Origin: Isotricha intestinalis
Taxonomy: Eukaryota > Ciliophora > Litostomatea > Vestibuliferida > Isotrichidae
NCBI GenBank assembly: GCA_023807065.1
Contig: JAJJLU010004058.1
Span: forward strand, 1 to 19,553
Direction of reading: 5' to 3'
Length of the DNA stretch: 19,553 bases
Translations under genes and position numbers: made by a program
Shown: in pieces, positions 1 through 8,686 of the stretch
Layout of the letters: the number at the start of each line of letters is the position of its first letter
Position numbering within the stretch: position 1 is the first letter of the stretch
Notes under the pieces: generated by a model
Told to the model about the DNA's origin: nothing
What the model saw: the letters and a program-made list of their open reading frames with translations, nothing else
The model's database searches: none

Positions 1-368
1 GATTCAACCAATTTTTTATTTTCTTTAATTGATTCTAAATTATATTTTGCAGCTAAATTTTCTTGAATTGCTCTATTTAATTCTTTCTGTAAATTTTTTT
101 TCATATCTCTTAACATTGTTAATTCATTATGATCTTTCCTATTTTTCATTATTTCTTCTTCTGCCATTTGTTTAATTTTTAAATTTTCTTCTTTCATTTC
201 TTGTTCTTTTAATTTTGAATTTTGTAAATTCTGAGTTATTTCTTTAAATTCTTTCTTTAAATTTGATTCTTTTTCTTGAAGAGATTGAATTTGTTTATTT
301 AATTTATCAAGTTGATATTTCTCTCTATTTAAACTTTTCGCAGTTTTTATAACCATTCTTTCATTCAT
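1..368 (-). CDS. Coiled-coil protein, 5' part only (runs off left edge)
   Basis: Reading leftwards from an ATG at 368-366, an open frame of 122 codons continues past base 1 with no stop, so only the amino-terminal part of the protein is present. It begins M-N-E-R-M-V-I-K-T-A and is almost entirely Lys, Glu, Gln, Asn and Leu with heptad-like spacing of Leu, Ile and Met. That predicts a long alpha-helical coiled coil from about residue 10 onward. No catalytic motif is visible. The ATG is the first in frame and follows an A-rich leader like the other genes here. A second in-frame Met at residue 5 is an alternative start. It is divergent from the papain-fold-like gene at 453, with 84 bp between the starts. 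Function is unknown; a structural or cytoskeletal role is only a guess from the coiled coil. Confidence 0.7.
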   Translation of the reverse strand, partial: MNERMVIKTAKSLNREKYQLDKLNKQIQSLQEKESNLKKEFKEITQNLQNSKLKEQEMKEENLKIKQMAEEEIMKNRKDHNELTMLRDMKKNLQKELNRAIQENLAAKYNLESIKENKKLVE

Positions 369-452
369 TTCTATAATATAATAAAAAAAATTTATTTAAG
401 ATCAAATAATATAAATATTAGAATAAAAAGTAAATAAAAAAAAAAAGATTTT
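369..452. promoter_or_regulatory. Compact divergent promoter region
   Basis: These 84 bases separate two divergently transcribed starts (ATG at 368 on minus, ATG at 453 on plus). They must hold both 5' leaders and both promoters. The sequence is nearly all A and T, with an A-run just before the plus-strand ATG. I see no recognisable TATA box or initiator distinct from this background. The assignment rests on position only. Confidence 0.4.
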
Positions 453-995
453 ATGGGTTCTCAACAATTAAATTCAGGAATAGGAGAAAAAAAAGGAGCA
501 TTATTAATGATTGATGATGATTTAAGTGAAGAAGATTTAAAAGATAAAATAGTAGAAATTCAAAGAATTAGAATACCATTTTTTGATAATGCTCCCTTAC
601 AAATATTATCTAATGTTGTTTATGTTACTGGTAATTCTCCTCATCATGAAGGATTAATATTAAAAACTGAAAAAGGTAATTATTATGTTTGTCAAACTTA
701 TCCTATTACTTTTGAAAAAGTTAGAGATTATGAAAATGCTATTGATAGAATTACTTATTTTTGTGAATTAAATAAATATTCTCAAAATAATTCTATAAGA
801 GATATTTGGATTCCTAAAAATAAAAAATTTTCTGTTAATGCTATTAAATTATTTGTTGAAACTTTACCTAATAAATATGATTTAATTCAAGAAAATTGCC
901 AATATTTTTGTAAAGAAATTTTAGAAGCTTTTCCTTTGAAAAAATTAAATGATAATGATTTGGAAAATAATGTTAAAAAAATTAAAACTTATTAA
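453..995 (+). CDS. Small NlpC/P60- or LRAT-like (papain-fold) protein
   Basis: A 180-residue protein. A His pair followed by E-G-L-I-L (H64-H65) and a later Y-D-L-I-Q-E-N-C-Q-Y-F-C segment (N148-C149-Q150) have the order and spacing of the permuted NlpC/P60 superfamily, which includes LRAT and PPPDE domains. There the conserved His precedes an Asn-Cys motif carrying the nucleophile. Members act as cysteine peptidases, deubiquitinase- or deSUMOylase-like enzymes, or thiol acyltransferases. Which of these applies here cannot be said. Residues 1-40 are polar and look disordered. There is no signal peptide and no membrane segment, so a cytosolic place is likely. It ends in TAA and faces the minus-strand gene at 1148-2167 across a 152-bp convergent gap. 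The family call is by motif and is tentative. Confidence 0.65.
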   Translation: MGSQQLNSGIGEKKGALLMIDDDLSEEDLKDKIVEIQRIRIPFFDNAPLQILSNVVYVTGNSPHHEGLILKTEKGNYYVCQTYPITFEKVRDYENAIDRITYFCELNKYSQNNSIRDIWIPKNKKFSVNAIKLFVETLPNKYDLIQENCQYFCKEILEAFPLKKLNDNDLENNVKKIKTY

Positions 996-1147
996 TTATT
1001 TGTTTTATAATAATAATGGTATATTATTAATGAATTTTAATTAATTTATCTTAAGATTCTTTATATAAATTTAATGAAATTATTGTTTAATATCATTTAA
1101 TTTTATTTTAAATATACATTAATTATATTATTATTAAATAATTATTT

Positions 1148-2167
1148 TTATTTATTTTGCTTTGATAATTCTATAATATTATTTAAATGTTTGATTTGAA
1201 CTTTCATTCTTTTAATTAATTTTTTAATTGTATTAATTTGTTTCTTATATATAATATTCTTTTTCTTAATGTTTAAATAATGACATTTAACATTAGAAAA
1301 GTCATTTAAATCATTTTCTGGTGATAAACTCTTATTATAATCTTCATCTGATAAACACTCATCATTAAAATTTACATCAATATTTAAATAATCTTCATAA
1401 TTAAAAGTATTATCTAAAGAAGAACAATTTGAAAAATCTGAATCATCATTATTTACATTAACTTTATATATTATATTACTCCTTTCATTAAATAAATTAA
1501 ACATAAAACCTTTATTCATATTTTCTTTTTTTTGTTTATTTTTAGTCACTTGAATTTTTTTATTTAAGATATGAATTATATTTGAAATAGTTTTTGATTG
1601 TGAAATTTTTTTTTTTGAAATTTTCTTTTTTATTTTTTTTTCTTTCAATTGATTTTGGTTATTTAAAAACATTAGATTTTTCAAATATAATTGATAATTT
1701 AAATAAATTTCTTCTGATTCTTCAGAACAATTTTTTTGAATAATTTTTAATTTTTTAATCACTGAATCTTTTTCAAAAATTTGATTGATTAATATGAATT
1801 TTTCATTCTGAAGCTCATCTTTAATTGTAATTAATGAATTATTTAAATAATCATTATTCATTTCATTTAATTTATCTTTAATACTTTTTAAAACTATTGA
1901 TAATAAATTAATATCTTCTATTTGTTTTAAATTTTGATTATTTAATTCATTTAATATCTGTTTATAAATTGTATTTAATATATCATCAGTTGTTTTTTCT
2001 TTATCAAGTTTTTGAACATAATTTTTTATTATTTTTATTGAATTTTCAAATAAATTTCTCAAAAACACTTCTTTTAAATGTTTATACTTATTTTCTTGAT
2101 TTAAATCTTGAAAAACAATTTTAAAATCAAATAATTTAAAATGTTTCATTGAAACATTACTTTTCAT
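1148..2167 (-). CDS. Lys/Asn-rich coiled-coil protein of unknown function
   Basis: A 339-residue protein I do not recognise. Residues about 20-170 are Leu/Ile/Lys/Asn-rich with helical periodicity, suggesting several coiled-coil segments. A strongly basic stretch rich in K-K-K-I-S-K follows around residues 175-190. Residues about 235-295 form an acidic Ser/Asp/Asn segment that looks disordered. The carboxyl end (about 297-339) is a basic helix. There is no signal peptide or membrane segment. The layout of coiled coil, basic patch, acidic linker and terminal helix is common in centrosomal, kinetochore or scaffold proteins of protists, but that is weak inference. It lies 93 bp downstream of PAF1 on the same strand; co-transcription is not implied. 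The start is the ATG at 2167-2165, and the stop is TAA. Confidence 0.75.
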   Translation of the reverse strand: MKSNVSMKHFKLFDFKIVFQDLNQENKYKHLKEVFLRNLFENSIKIIKNYVQKLDKEKTTDDILNTIYKQILNELNNQNLKQIEDINLLSIVLKSIKDKLNEMNNDYLNNSLITIKDELQNEKFILINQIFEKDSVIKKLKIIQKNCSEESEEIYLNYQLYLKNLMFLNNQNQLKEKKIKKKISKKKISQSKTISNIIHILNKKIQVTKNKQKKENMNKGFMFNLFNERSNIIYKVNVNNDDSDFSNCSSLDNTFNYEDYLNIDVNFNDECLSDEDYNKSLSPENDLNDFSNVKCHYLNIKKKNIIYKKQINTIKKLIKRMKVQIKHLNNIIELSKQNK

Positions 2168-2260
2168 ATTTATATGTAAAATTCAAAACAATAAAAACAA
2201 ATTATAATAATTTATTTTTAAACAAAAAAAAAAAAATTAAAAAAAAAAAAACAAACAAAT
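2168..2260 (-). other. Intergenic spacer with homopolymer A/T tracts
   Basis: This is a 93-bp gap between the PAF1 stop and the next minus-strand start. On the transcribed sense it opens with long T runs (interrupted A runs on plus at about 2222-2251). These probably serve as the PAF1 3' end and the leader of the following gene. No hairpin or RNA gene is visible. Confidence 0.4.
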
Positions 2261-3853
2261 TTAATCATCTTCAATAACTTTATTATGACTTTCTTTAACT
2301 TTAACATCTTTATTAATATCATTAATTCTATTTTCTTCTTCTTCATTTTCTTCATTATTTTCTCCATCATCATCTTTAAATAAAACATCTTCATCTTCTT
2401 CATTATTTTCTTTTTCTTCATAACTACTATTTTGACTTTTATTCAAAGGAGAATTATTATCTTCAATACTTCCATTAATATTTTCACCTTCTTTATCAGC
2501 GAAATAATCACTTTCTTCTTTTTCAATTAATTTTTCTTTTTCTTGTTTAATTTCTTTAACTTCACTATAATCAATTTCATTTATTTTTCTTTCATTAAAT
2601 TCATTATTAAAACCATAATCTTTATACCATTTTTTTATTTTTTTTATTTCTACTTCTTCTAATTCTTTTGGAATTACTATTATATCTCTTTCTCTTTTTT
2701 GATTGATGAAATAATTTTCATTTCCTTCTTCATCATCATTATTTTCTTTTTGAGATTTTTTATGTTTTTTTAATGTTATTTTATCTTTAATTGAAGTTAA
2801 TTTTAAAGTATGATCTTTTTTATTTAAAAACATTAAATATCTATTAAATAATTCATATTCATTTGAATTTGTGACTATATAATCTTTTTCATGGGAAAAA
2901 TATTCTGCTTGATTTATATTTTCTATTTCTTTTTTTTCTTTTAATTTCTCATTTTTATAAAGAGAATAAATTATTTGATTATCAGGTTCAAAATAATTAT
3001 CATAATTATCTTCTTTTTCACTTTCATTTTTCCTAAAAATAAATCTGTCTGGAATTTGAATTTTTTCAGATAAATTTATTTCTTGATTAGGATCAATAGG
3101 AAAAATATATTGATAAAATTTAGAATTAGGATAAATATCCATTGGTAATATATTATATACTTCTTTTATTGTTACTCCTTCTTTATCAGGATGTTTATTT
3201 CCAATTTTTATTTTTTCAATTTCTTTAAAAGATTTTTTTATTTCTTCCTTAATATCTATTTTTTCTCTTATTTCAACATTAGGTTTTTTTGCCATTGGAT
3301 TTCCTTTGTTTTCTGAAATTACTGTTAAACTTGGAGTAAAAAAAGTAGAAGCTCTTAAATAATAAGGTTTTTCTAAAAGAACATTTTTTTTCTCAATTGG
3401 CATTTCTTCTTTTCTTTCTATAATTTCTAATATTTCTTTCTTTAATTTTTTTTCTTTTTCTGTTTTTTCTTGATTAATTGTAGTTAAATTTGGAAATATT
3501 AATTCTAAAGAATTATTAATAAAATCTTGATGAATACAAGTATTTAATTTAGGATCAGTTATAATTTCATTATTTTTTCTTAAGTCAAAATTCATTGTTA
3601 ATAAATCTGTTTTACAAAAATTATGTAAAGAATAAGGATAATGAAATATTTTTGGTGGAATTATATTTGATGGTAAATCACAATATAATTTCCTTTCATA
3701 AACATAAGAATCTGATGAATTTATAAAAAGAGGAAATATCCCTTTTGGAGTGTTTTTTACTTGGAAATGATGATGATGAATTTGATTTTGGTTTTCTTGT
3801 TTGTTTTCATCTTTATTACTGCTGTTTATGTTATTTTTGTCTAAATTGTTCAT
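2261..3853 (-). CDS. PAF1: RNA polymerase II-associated factor 1 (PAF1) homologue
   Basis: A 530-residue protein matching the PAF1 scaffold of the nuclear PAF1 complex. That complex travels with RNA polymerase II and supports elongation and histone H2B ubiquitination. Recognition rests on ordered blocks shared with animal and yeast PAF1. The first is R-K-L-Y-C-D-L-P followed by P-P-K-I-F-H-Y-P-Y (about residues 54-75), then the D-L-L-T block. Next is P-Y-Y-L-R-A-S-T-F-F then P-N-V-E-I-R-E-K-I (about 164-200), and a helix of the K-S-F-K-E-I-E-K type. Then comes E-V-Y-N-I-L-P-M-D-I-Y-P-N-S-K-F with a following P-I-D-P (about 231-255). The last 100 residues are the typical acidic, Ser/Glu/Asp-rich disordered tail. 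An N-terminal 35-residue Asn/Gln/His-rich extension contains H-H-H-H. Similarity is moderate, so the call is by blocks. The gene is divergent from the Ank-DHHC gene at 4250. Confidence 0.78.
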   Translation of the reverse strand: MNNLDKNNINSSNKDENKQENQNQIHHHHFQVKNTPKGIFPLFINSSDSYVYERKLYCDLPSNIIPPKIFHYPYSLHNFCKTDLLTMNFDLRKNNEIITDPKLNTCIHQDFINNSLELIFPNLTTINQEKTEKEKKLKKEILEIIERKEEMPIEKKNVLLEKPYYLRASTFFTPSLTVISENKGNPMAKKPNVEIREKIDIKEEIKKSFKEIEKIKIGNKHPDKEGVTIKEVYNILPMDIYPNSKFYQYIFPIDPNQEINLSEKIQIPDRFIFRKNESEKEDNYDNYFEPDNQIIYSLYKNEKLKEKKEIENINQAEYFSHEKDYIVTNSNEYELFNRYLMFLNKKDHTLKLTSIKDKITLKKHKKSQKENNDDEEGNENYFINQKRERDIIVIPKELEEVEIKKIKKWYKDYGFNNEFNERKINEIDYSEVKEIKQEKEKLIEKEESDYFADKEGENINGSIEDNNSPLNKSQNSSYEEKENNEEDEDVLFKDDDGENNEENEEEENRINDINKDVKVKESHNKVIEDD

Positions 3854-4249
3854 TTTTTTTTTGATTAATAATTAATATTTATTTTTTATTATATTTATTT
3901 TTTAAATTATATTTATATTGATGATCAAATATTTTTTTTTTCTTTTGAGATATTTTATTATTATTATATTTATATATGGTTATTATATTATTATTTATTC
4001 ATTTCTTCTTTTATTGATTTTTTATATTTATTTTATCATAAATTAACTTTTTGAAGTTATATTTTCTTATCTATTATTTTACTTTTTATTTTCATTATTA
4101 TTGTTTTACTGATTCTCTTCATCAATTATTACTTGGGAATAATTATCATTAACAATATTATTAGATAATTAGTAATATCGATAAATGAATTAAAAACATA
4201 TTATAATACTAAAATTAAAAAGAATAAATTTAAAAAAATTTATTAAAAA
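3854..4249. promoter_or_regulatory. 396-bp divergent intergenic region (PAF1 / Ank-DHHC 1)
   Basis: This region separates two divergently transcribed genes and so should hold both promoters. It is T-rich near PAF1 and A-rich near 4250, as expected for leaders of opposite strands. The part at about 4088-4175 has slightly higher GC than the rest. There both strands carry short stop-bounded open stretches without an ATG. I see no tRNA, no convincing hairpin and no repeat. Confidence 0.4.
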
Positions 4250-5725
4250 ATGTATGAAGATTCGTCGAACACAGAAAATGAAATAAACTCATCAAAAAAT
4301 GAAATAGCAATAATGAAATATATAGAAAATAACAAAACTGAAGATTTAGTAAATTTATTAAAAAATAAGTTAACAAAATATGAAATAGCAGAAATGAGAT
4401 TTGGTCAAAATTCAGAAACAATATTACACAGATTAATAATAATGGATATTCAAACATTATTTTCGAACTCATTTTCAACATTAAAGGAAAAATTTTCAAA
4501 AGAAGAATTTATTCAATTCATCAATTTACAAGATACTCAAGGAAACACAGCATTATTATATGCAGTATTTAAAGGCAATTATGATATAGTAAAAACATTA
4601 ATAGAAAATGGTTCAGATTATACAATGAGAAATTTTATGGGTTTAAGTGTAATGCATATGTGTGCTCAAGGAGATAAACCTGCATTATTAATATATTTTA
4701 AAGATAAATATCATTTAGATATTTATGATAGAGATTTTAATGGAAATACTCCTTTACATTGGGCAGTTAATTCTGCCTCTGAAAATTCTATTAATTTTCT
4801 CCTTTCTTGGATGAAAAATATTAATTTTGTTGATAAAAAAGGACAAACTCCTTTACATATTGCTATACATACTTTAAGACCTAAATTAATTAAGAAGTTA
4901 TTATATAAAGGTGCTGATTTATATATTAAAAATAAAAATGGAGAAAGTGTTTATGATATTATTTCTGAAAATAATGATAATAAAGAATTTGAAAATGTTT
5001 TTAGAGTTGTAACTGAAAGTAAACCAATGAAATATTGTATTTACAGTGAAAATAAAGAACAAGAATCAAAATGTTGTAACATAAAAAATAGGAAATTAAA
5101 TTTATTTAATTCAATAATGTTTCTAACATTACATATTCTAAGTGAAATATTAATATATTTTATTCTTCTTCCTTTTGAAGATACTTTCCTAAATAAAATA
5201 TTATTTTTCTCAATATTAACATTATTACTTTTCTCTTTTATTTTAGTTCATAAAAGTGATCCTGGAATAGTGAAAAATACAATAGATTTAACATGGTTAG
5301 AAATGGTAGAAAATAAATATTATATTAATAATTATTGTCCTTATTGTAAATGTCAAAAAACAATAAAAGTAAAACATTGTCATATATGTAAAAAATGTGT
5401 AGATGGATTTGATCATCATTGTAATTGGATTGATAATTGTATTGGAGATAAAAACATAGGAAGATTTATTTTTTTTATTTTAATTGTTATTTCTAATTTA
5501 ATTTTTAGTTATTATATTGCTTTTAAAGCATTTTTATCTAAAGAAAAAGTTAAACCTGCTGAAGATAATACTACTTTCTTTGTTTTCTCTTGGATTTATA
5601 TTTTAAATACTAAAGATATGGTTGCTGTTTTTATTATGAGTATAGCTATTTTTTTCTTTTTTCCTGTTTGCTTTGTTTTATGGGTCCAAATCAAAAATCG
5701 AGTTTTTAAAACAAGAAGAAATTAA
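4250..5725 (+). CDS. Ankyrin-repeat DHHC protein S-acyltransferase (copy 1)
   Basis: A 491-residue integral membrane palmitoyltransferase of the AKR1/HIP14 (ZDHHC17) architecture. It transfers palmitate from palmitoyl-CoA to cysteines of target proteins, usually at the Golgi or endosomes. Residues about 55-255 contain ankyrin repeats with G-N-T-A-L-L-Y-A, G-N-T-P-L-H-W-A and G-Q-T-P-L-H-I-A signatures. Two membrane segments (about 287-305 and 313-333) are followed by D-P-G. The Cys-rich domain starts at C363 and carries an intact D-H-H-C (388-391) followed by N-W-I-D-N-C, so activity is expected. Two further membrane segments (about 404-424 and 457-480) lead to a short basic tail (K-T-R-R-N). 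The first residues are Ser/Asn/Glu-rich. Length and layout closely match copy 2 at 14123. Ankyrin repeats in this class recruit substrates. Synonymous codons switch from A- to T-ending near residue 160. Confidence 0.92.
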   Translation: MYEDSSNTENEINSSKNEIAIMKYIENNKTEDLVNLLKNKLTKYEIAEMRFGQNSETILHRLIIMDIQTLFSNSFSTLKEKFSKEEFIQFINLQDTQGNTALLYAVFKGNYDIVKTLIENGSDYTMRNFMGLSVMHMCAQGDKPALLIYFKDKYHLDIYDRDFNGNTPLHWAVNSASENSINFLLSWMKNINFVDKKGQTPLHIAIHTLRPKLIKKLLYKGADLYIKNKNGESVYDIISENNDNKEFENVFRVVTESKPMKYCIYSENKEQESKCCNIKNRKLNLFNSIMFLTLHILSEILIYFILLPFEDTFLNKILFFSILTLLLFSFILVHKSDPGIVKNTIDLTWLEMVENKYYINNYCPYCKCQKTIKVKHCHICKKCVDGFDHHCNWIDNCIGDKNIGRFIFFILIVISNLIFSYYIAFKAFLSKEKVKPAEDNTTFFVFSWIYILNTKDMVAVFIMSIAIFFFFPVCFVLWVQIKNRVFKTRRN

Positions 5726-6199
5726 TCAATTATTTAAAAACATTATTTTAAAGTTCACTGAATGTTTAATTATGTTTTATTATTAAAAAAATTATTATGT
5801 TTTTAAATATATCTATTTTTTTTTTTGTTTTTTTACTTAATTTATTGTATTTTTTTGATTTTAAATAATAATAGATAATTTTTGTATATATTAATTTAAG
5901 TGAAAAATTATTTAATATTGATAATAATGTTAAAAAAAAAAAAAATTAAAGAAAAATAAATGAATTAGATGATTTCAAAAAATAAAGAATTTATATTACT
6001 ATTTTATCAAAACAAAAGAAGATGTATGAAAAAAATACATTTTTTATTCAAAATAAGAAAAAAAGGAAATAAGAAAGAAATAAATTAAAGAAGAAAAAAA
6101 TAATACTATTATATAGATAAAAAAATAAACAAAGTGAGTTTAATTTTAATTTATTTATTTTGTTTATTTATAAATATATTATTATATTTTTTTTTCCTT
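5726..6199. other. 474-bp convergent intergenic region
   Basis: This gap lies between the 3' ends of Ank-DHHC 1 (+) and the tRNA m7G methyltransferase (-). It starts T-rich and becomes A-rich after about 5930, with an A run near 5932-5945. A 39-codon ATG-to-TAA frame at 5969-6088 is listed separately. I see no tRNA, snoRNA box pair or terminator hairpin. Confidence 0.4.
5969..6088 (+). CDS. Possible small basic protein (39 aa), doubtful
   Basis: A 39-codon frame runs from ATG at 5969 to TAA at 6086-6088. It is preceded by an A-rich leader like those before the confident genes. The product begins M-I-S-K-N-K-E-F-I-L-L-F-Y, is very basic, and has one Cys (residue 19). It lies alone in the gap between two convergent genes, where a gene promoter is least expected. 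In this base composition a frame of this length can arise by chance, and A-rich sequence naturally encodes Lys and Ile. I list it because start context and stop type both fit the local pattern. Transcript or homologue evidence would be needed to accept it. Confidence 0.15.
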   Translation: MISKNKEFILLFYQNKRRCMKKIHFLFKIRKKGNKKEIN

Positions 6200-7120
6200 T
6201 TAATCTTCTTTTGTAAAATCAACAATATTATACAATTCTTCTATTGAATTAATTTTAGGTTCAACTCTTTCATAAATTTTATAAAACATTTTTCCATTAG
6301 CTTTAGCAACTTTTTTAGCTTCATTAGTATTTTTCATAAAATCAACAAATTTATCTTTTTCACATTCTTCTTTAGAAATTTCTTTAAAACAAGGATTTTG
6401 TTTAATCATAAAAACTTCCCATTCAAACAATTCTTCAACATCAGTAATAATATATAATCTTCCTCCAATTTTAATTAAATACGAATAATCATTTAATAAA
6501 TATTTATTAATTATTCTTTTTCTATGATTATATTTCTTAAAATGAGGATCAGCAAAACAAAAGAACATTTTATCTACTTGTCCTTTATAAAAATAATTTA
6601 AGAGTAATTTCATAGTATTACTTCTTACAACAGAAATATTATTATATAATTTATTATCACTATTTAATCTAAGTGCTTTAATTTTTTCTCCCACATAATT
6701 AGTAACTTTATCTCTAATTTCCATTCCAATGGCTAAATCACCTTCATCTAAATATTCAGACATATTATATAATAATCCTCCATAACCACATCCAATATCT
6801 ATTATATTTACATGAGGATTATCTAAAAAATTTTTTGGTAAATTTGATGTGCTTATTGGAGTATATTTTTCATTATTATAATTTATTGGATTTGTTGAAG
6901 TGTTTAAATATAATTTTGAATTATTTTTTGTGTTTTGAGGATTAAATATTAAAGGATAATTTAATGACCAATCTATACATTCTGGAGAAAAAGGATATTG
7001 CATTGTTACATTTGATAAAGGATTACAATGTGCATGTTGACGATAATCTTTTTTTTTGGGAATTGTTATTTTCCCATTTTTGTTCTTTATTATTTCTTCT
7101 GATGATGATTCATCTGACAT
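6200..7120 (-). CDS. METTL1: tRNA (guanine-N7-)-methyltransferase, TRM8/METTL1 family
   Basis: A 306-residue S-adenosylmethionine-dependent enzyme that makes m7G at tRNA position 46, working with a WD40 partner (TRM82/WDR4) that is not in this window. The family N-terminal block R-Q-H-A-H-C-N-P-L then Y-P-F-S-P-E-C-I-D-W lies at residues 27-51. The cofactor-binding motif is D-I-G-C-G-Y-G-G (108-115), with the acidic M-E-I-R (133-136). R-S-N-T-M-K lies at 166-171, the tRNA/active-site block D-P-H-F-K-K at 191-196, and I-T-D at 225-227. The position before D-P-H-F is Ala (F-A-D-P-H) where most relatives have Pro. A spacer of roughly 30 Asn/Thr-rich residues separates the N-terminal block from the fold, longer than usual. 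The first 25 residues are Ser/Glu/Lys-rich. The start ATG at 7120 has an A-rich leader; the next gene upstream on the strand begins 101 bp away. Confidence 0.92.
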   Translation of the reverse strand: MSDESSSEEIIKNKNGKITIPKKKDYRQHAHCNPLSNVTMQYPFSPECIDWSLNYPLIFNPQNTKNNSKLYLNTSTNPINYNNEKYTPISTSNLPKNFLDNPHVNIIDIGCGYGGLLYNMSEYLDEGDLAIGMEIRDKVTNYVGEKIKALRLNSDNKLYNNISVVRSNTMKLLLNYFYKGQVDKMFFCFADPHFKKYNHRKRIINKYLLNDYSYLIKIGGRLYIITDVEELFEWEVFMIKQNPCFKEISKEECEKDKFVDFMKNTNEAKKVAKANGKMFYKIYERVEPKINSIEELYNIVDFTKED

Positions 7121-7221
7121 TTTAATTTCTTTTTTTTATTTTTAGATTGTTAATTAAATAATTTTTTTGATATTTAATATTAATTATTATAATTTTTAAT
7201 ATATTACCTAATAGGATTTTT

Positions 7222-8574
7222 TTATAAATAATAAAAGGAATAAAAAATCATCATTATTCCTAAAATTGGAAAAATTATCATTGTTAATATATTTAATATC
7301 TTTTTTATTATGTTTGATTCAAAAACAATTAGATGAGAAAATGCAGGAAAAAAATAAGCAGTAAAACAAGTCATTCCACAAAATATTCCTATAAATAATT
7401 TTATTTTATAAATTATAAATGATATAAGATTTGTTAATAATAGGAAAAAAAATGTTATTAAAATATTTGTTGAAGTCATCATAATTTTTTGATGAAAAAT
7501 TATTTTAATTTCTTCTTTAATTTTATATACTGATTCAGAAATTAATACTTGAATATTGATTGAAAATATGATTACAAGAATAGCAAAAACATAATAAAAT
7601 ATATCATTTTTATTTTCTGATAATAGATACTCTATTGGATTATTAAAAACTAGTTTAATATTAAATGCTTCTGTGTATAAATATAAAATTATCATAAAAG
7701 TCATCATTTCAACAATAATTATAATCCAAGACCAATTTATTAAAATATTGACTCTTTTAAATGTTTTAGTGTAAAATCTATTAAAATGCAAATATATATC
7801 ATTATGATTGTTAAAGATTATAATTAATATTTGTATATATATCCAAATTTCATTATTAAATTCTTCTTTTTTAATCCATTCTATTGTATATTTTGATTTT
7901 GTCTGGATAATTAATTTAAATAATAAAATAAATTGTGTTATTATAATCGTAATTGAATTTAGATATTTTAATGGCAAAAAAATTGTAAAATACTCATATG
8001 AAAATATAAATTGAATAACTAAACAAACTCCAAACAAAGTAATTTTTGAATATAAATCTATATCATTTATTATCTTTTTAAAGATAATAATATTTTTGAA
8101 AAATAAAATAGAAAAATGTTGAAGAATAATTAAATTACTAAATTTATAAATAAAATTAAACACTTCATAAATATAAGAAGTAGTTTTTCCAACATTATTA
8201 TATACAAATTTATAATAAGATTGATCCTTTTTTTTACTCATTTGTTCTAATAAAAGATTCATTGTATAAAAAGAAAAAAATCCGATTAAAATAATTTCCA
8301 AAAAACTAAATATAATTTTATTATATAAAATAACTAAAGGTAATAAAAAAAAGAGAATTGAAATAGAACTACTTGAAATATTGAAAATTGAAGGTAATTT
8401 ATTTCCCATTAAAAATCTTAAATAACATTGACAAATACAGTTTTTATCTTGAATATTACTAAATTCAATATCCGTTGAAAATTCTGGAGCTTCATCAATA
8501 ACAGAATCTGGAATTAAATTCAAAGAAGATTCAGTAAGAGAAAAATTAACATAATTATTATTTTCCTCTGACAT
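7222..8574 (-). CDS. Amino acid transporter-like membrane protein (AAAP/SLC38 type)
   Basis: A 450-residue polytopic membrane protein with roughly ten to eleven hydrophobic segments after a soluble, acidic N-terminal region of about 55 residues. The first membrane helix region (S-I-F-N-I-S-S-S-S-I-S-I-L-F-F-L-L-P) resembles the start of the amino acid/auxin permease fold, where an unwound helix binds the substrate. The Y-K-F-V-Y-N-N-V-G segment fits the family loop after helix 2. The carboxyl part (F-I-G-I-F-C-G-M-T-C-F-T-A-Y-F-F-P-A) resembles the conserved region before the last helices. It would move neutral amino acids across the plasma or lysosomal membrane; the substrate is not predictable. 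Similarity is at fold and motif level, so another transporter family is possible. Unlike most neighbours it uses T-ending codons from its start. It is divergent from the aminopeptidase gene across 112 bp. Confidence 0.65.
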   Translation of the reverse strand: MSEENNNYVNFSLTESSLNLIPDSVIDEAPEFSTDIEFSNIQDKNCICQCYLRFLMGNKLPSIFNISSSSISILFFLLPLVILYNKIIFSFLEIILIGFFSFYTMNLLLEQMSKKKDQSYYKFVYNNVGKTTSYIYEVFNFIYKFSNLIILQHFSILFFKNIIIFKKIINDIDLYSKITLFGVCLVIQFIFSYEYFTIFLPLKYLNSITIIITQFILLFKLIIQTKSKYTIEWIKKEEFNNEIWIYIQILIIIFNNHNDIYLHFNRFYTKTFKRVNILINWSWIIIIVEMMTFMIILYLYTEAFNIKLVFNNPIEYLLSENKNDIFYYVFAILVIIFSINIQVLISESVYKIKEEIKIIFHQKIMMTSTNILITFFFLLLTNLISFIIYKIKLFIGIFCGMTCFTAYFFPAFSHLIVFESNIIKKILNILTMIIFPILGIMMIFYSFYYL

Positions 8575-8686
8575 ATTTTCTATAAATAATAATTAATAAT
8601 AAACCAAAATAAAAATGTCAAATGATTATAATATTTAAATTAAATAAATAAAAAAAATAAAAATATTATTATTATCCCATAAAAAA
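8575..8686. promoter_or_regulatory. 112-bp divergent promoter region
   Basis: This region lies between the divergent starts of the transporter (minus, 8574) and the aminopeptidase (plus, 8687). It is A-rich on plus, with a small GC-containing patch (t-c-c-c) at about 8675-8679 just before the plus-strand ATG. There is no recognisable core promoter element beyond AT-richness. Confidence 0.35.

Noticed and set aside
2218..2421. Minus-strand frame of Met/Lys/Ile repeats ending in a Phe run
   Set aside because: It overlaps the acidic tail of PAF1 in another frame and is explained by GAA/GAT-rich codons there.
4230..4499. Minus-strand hydrophobic 89-codon frame
   Set aside because: It is the reverse of the Ank-DHHC 1 start; A-rich coding sequence reads as Phe/Leu/Ile on the other strand.
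7808..8014. Plus-strand 68-codon hydrophobic frame
   Set aside because: It lies wholly inside the minus-strand transporter and mirrors its membrane helices.
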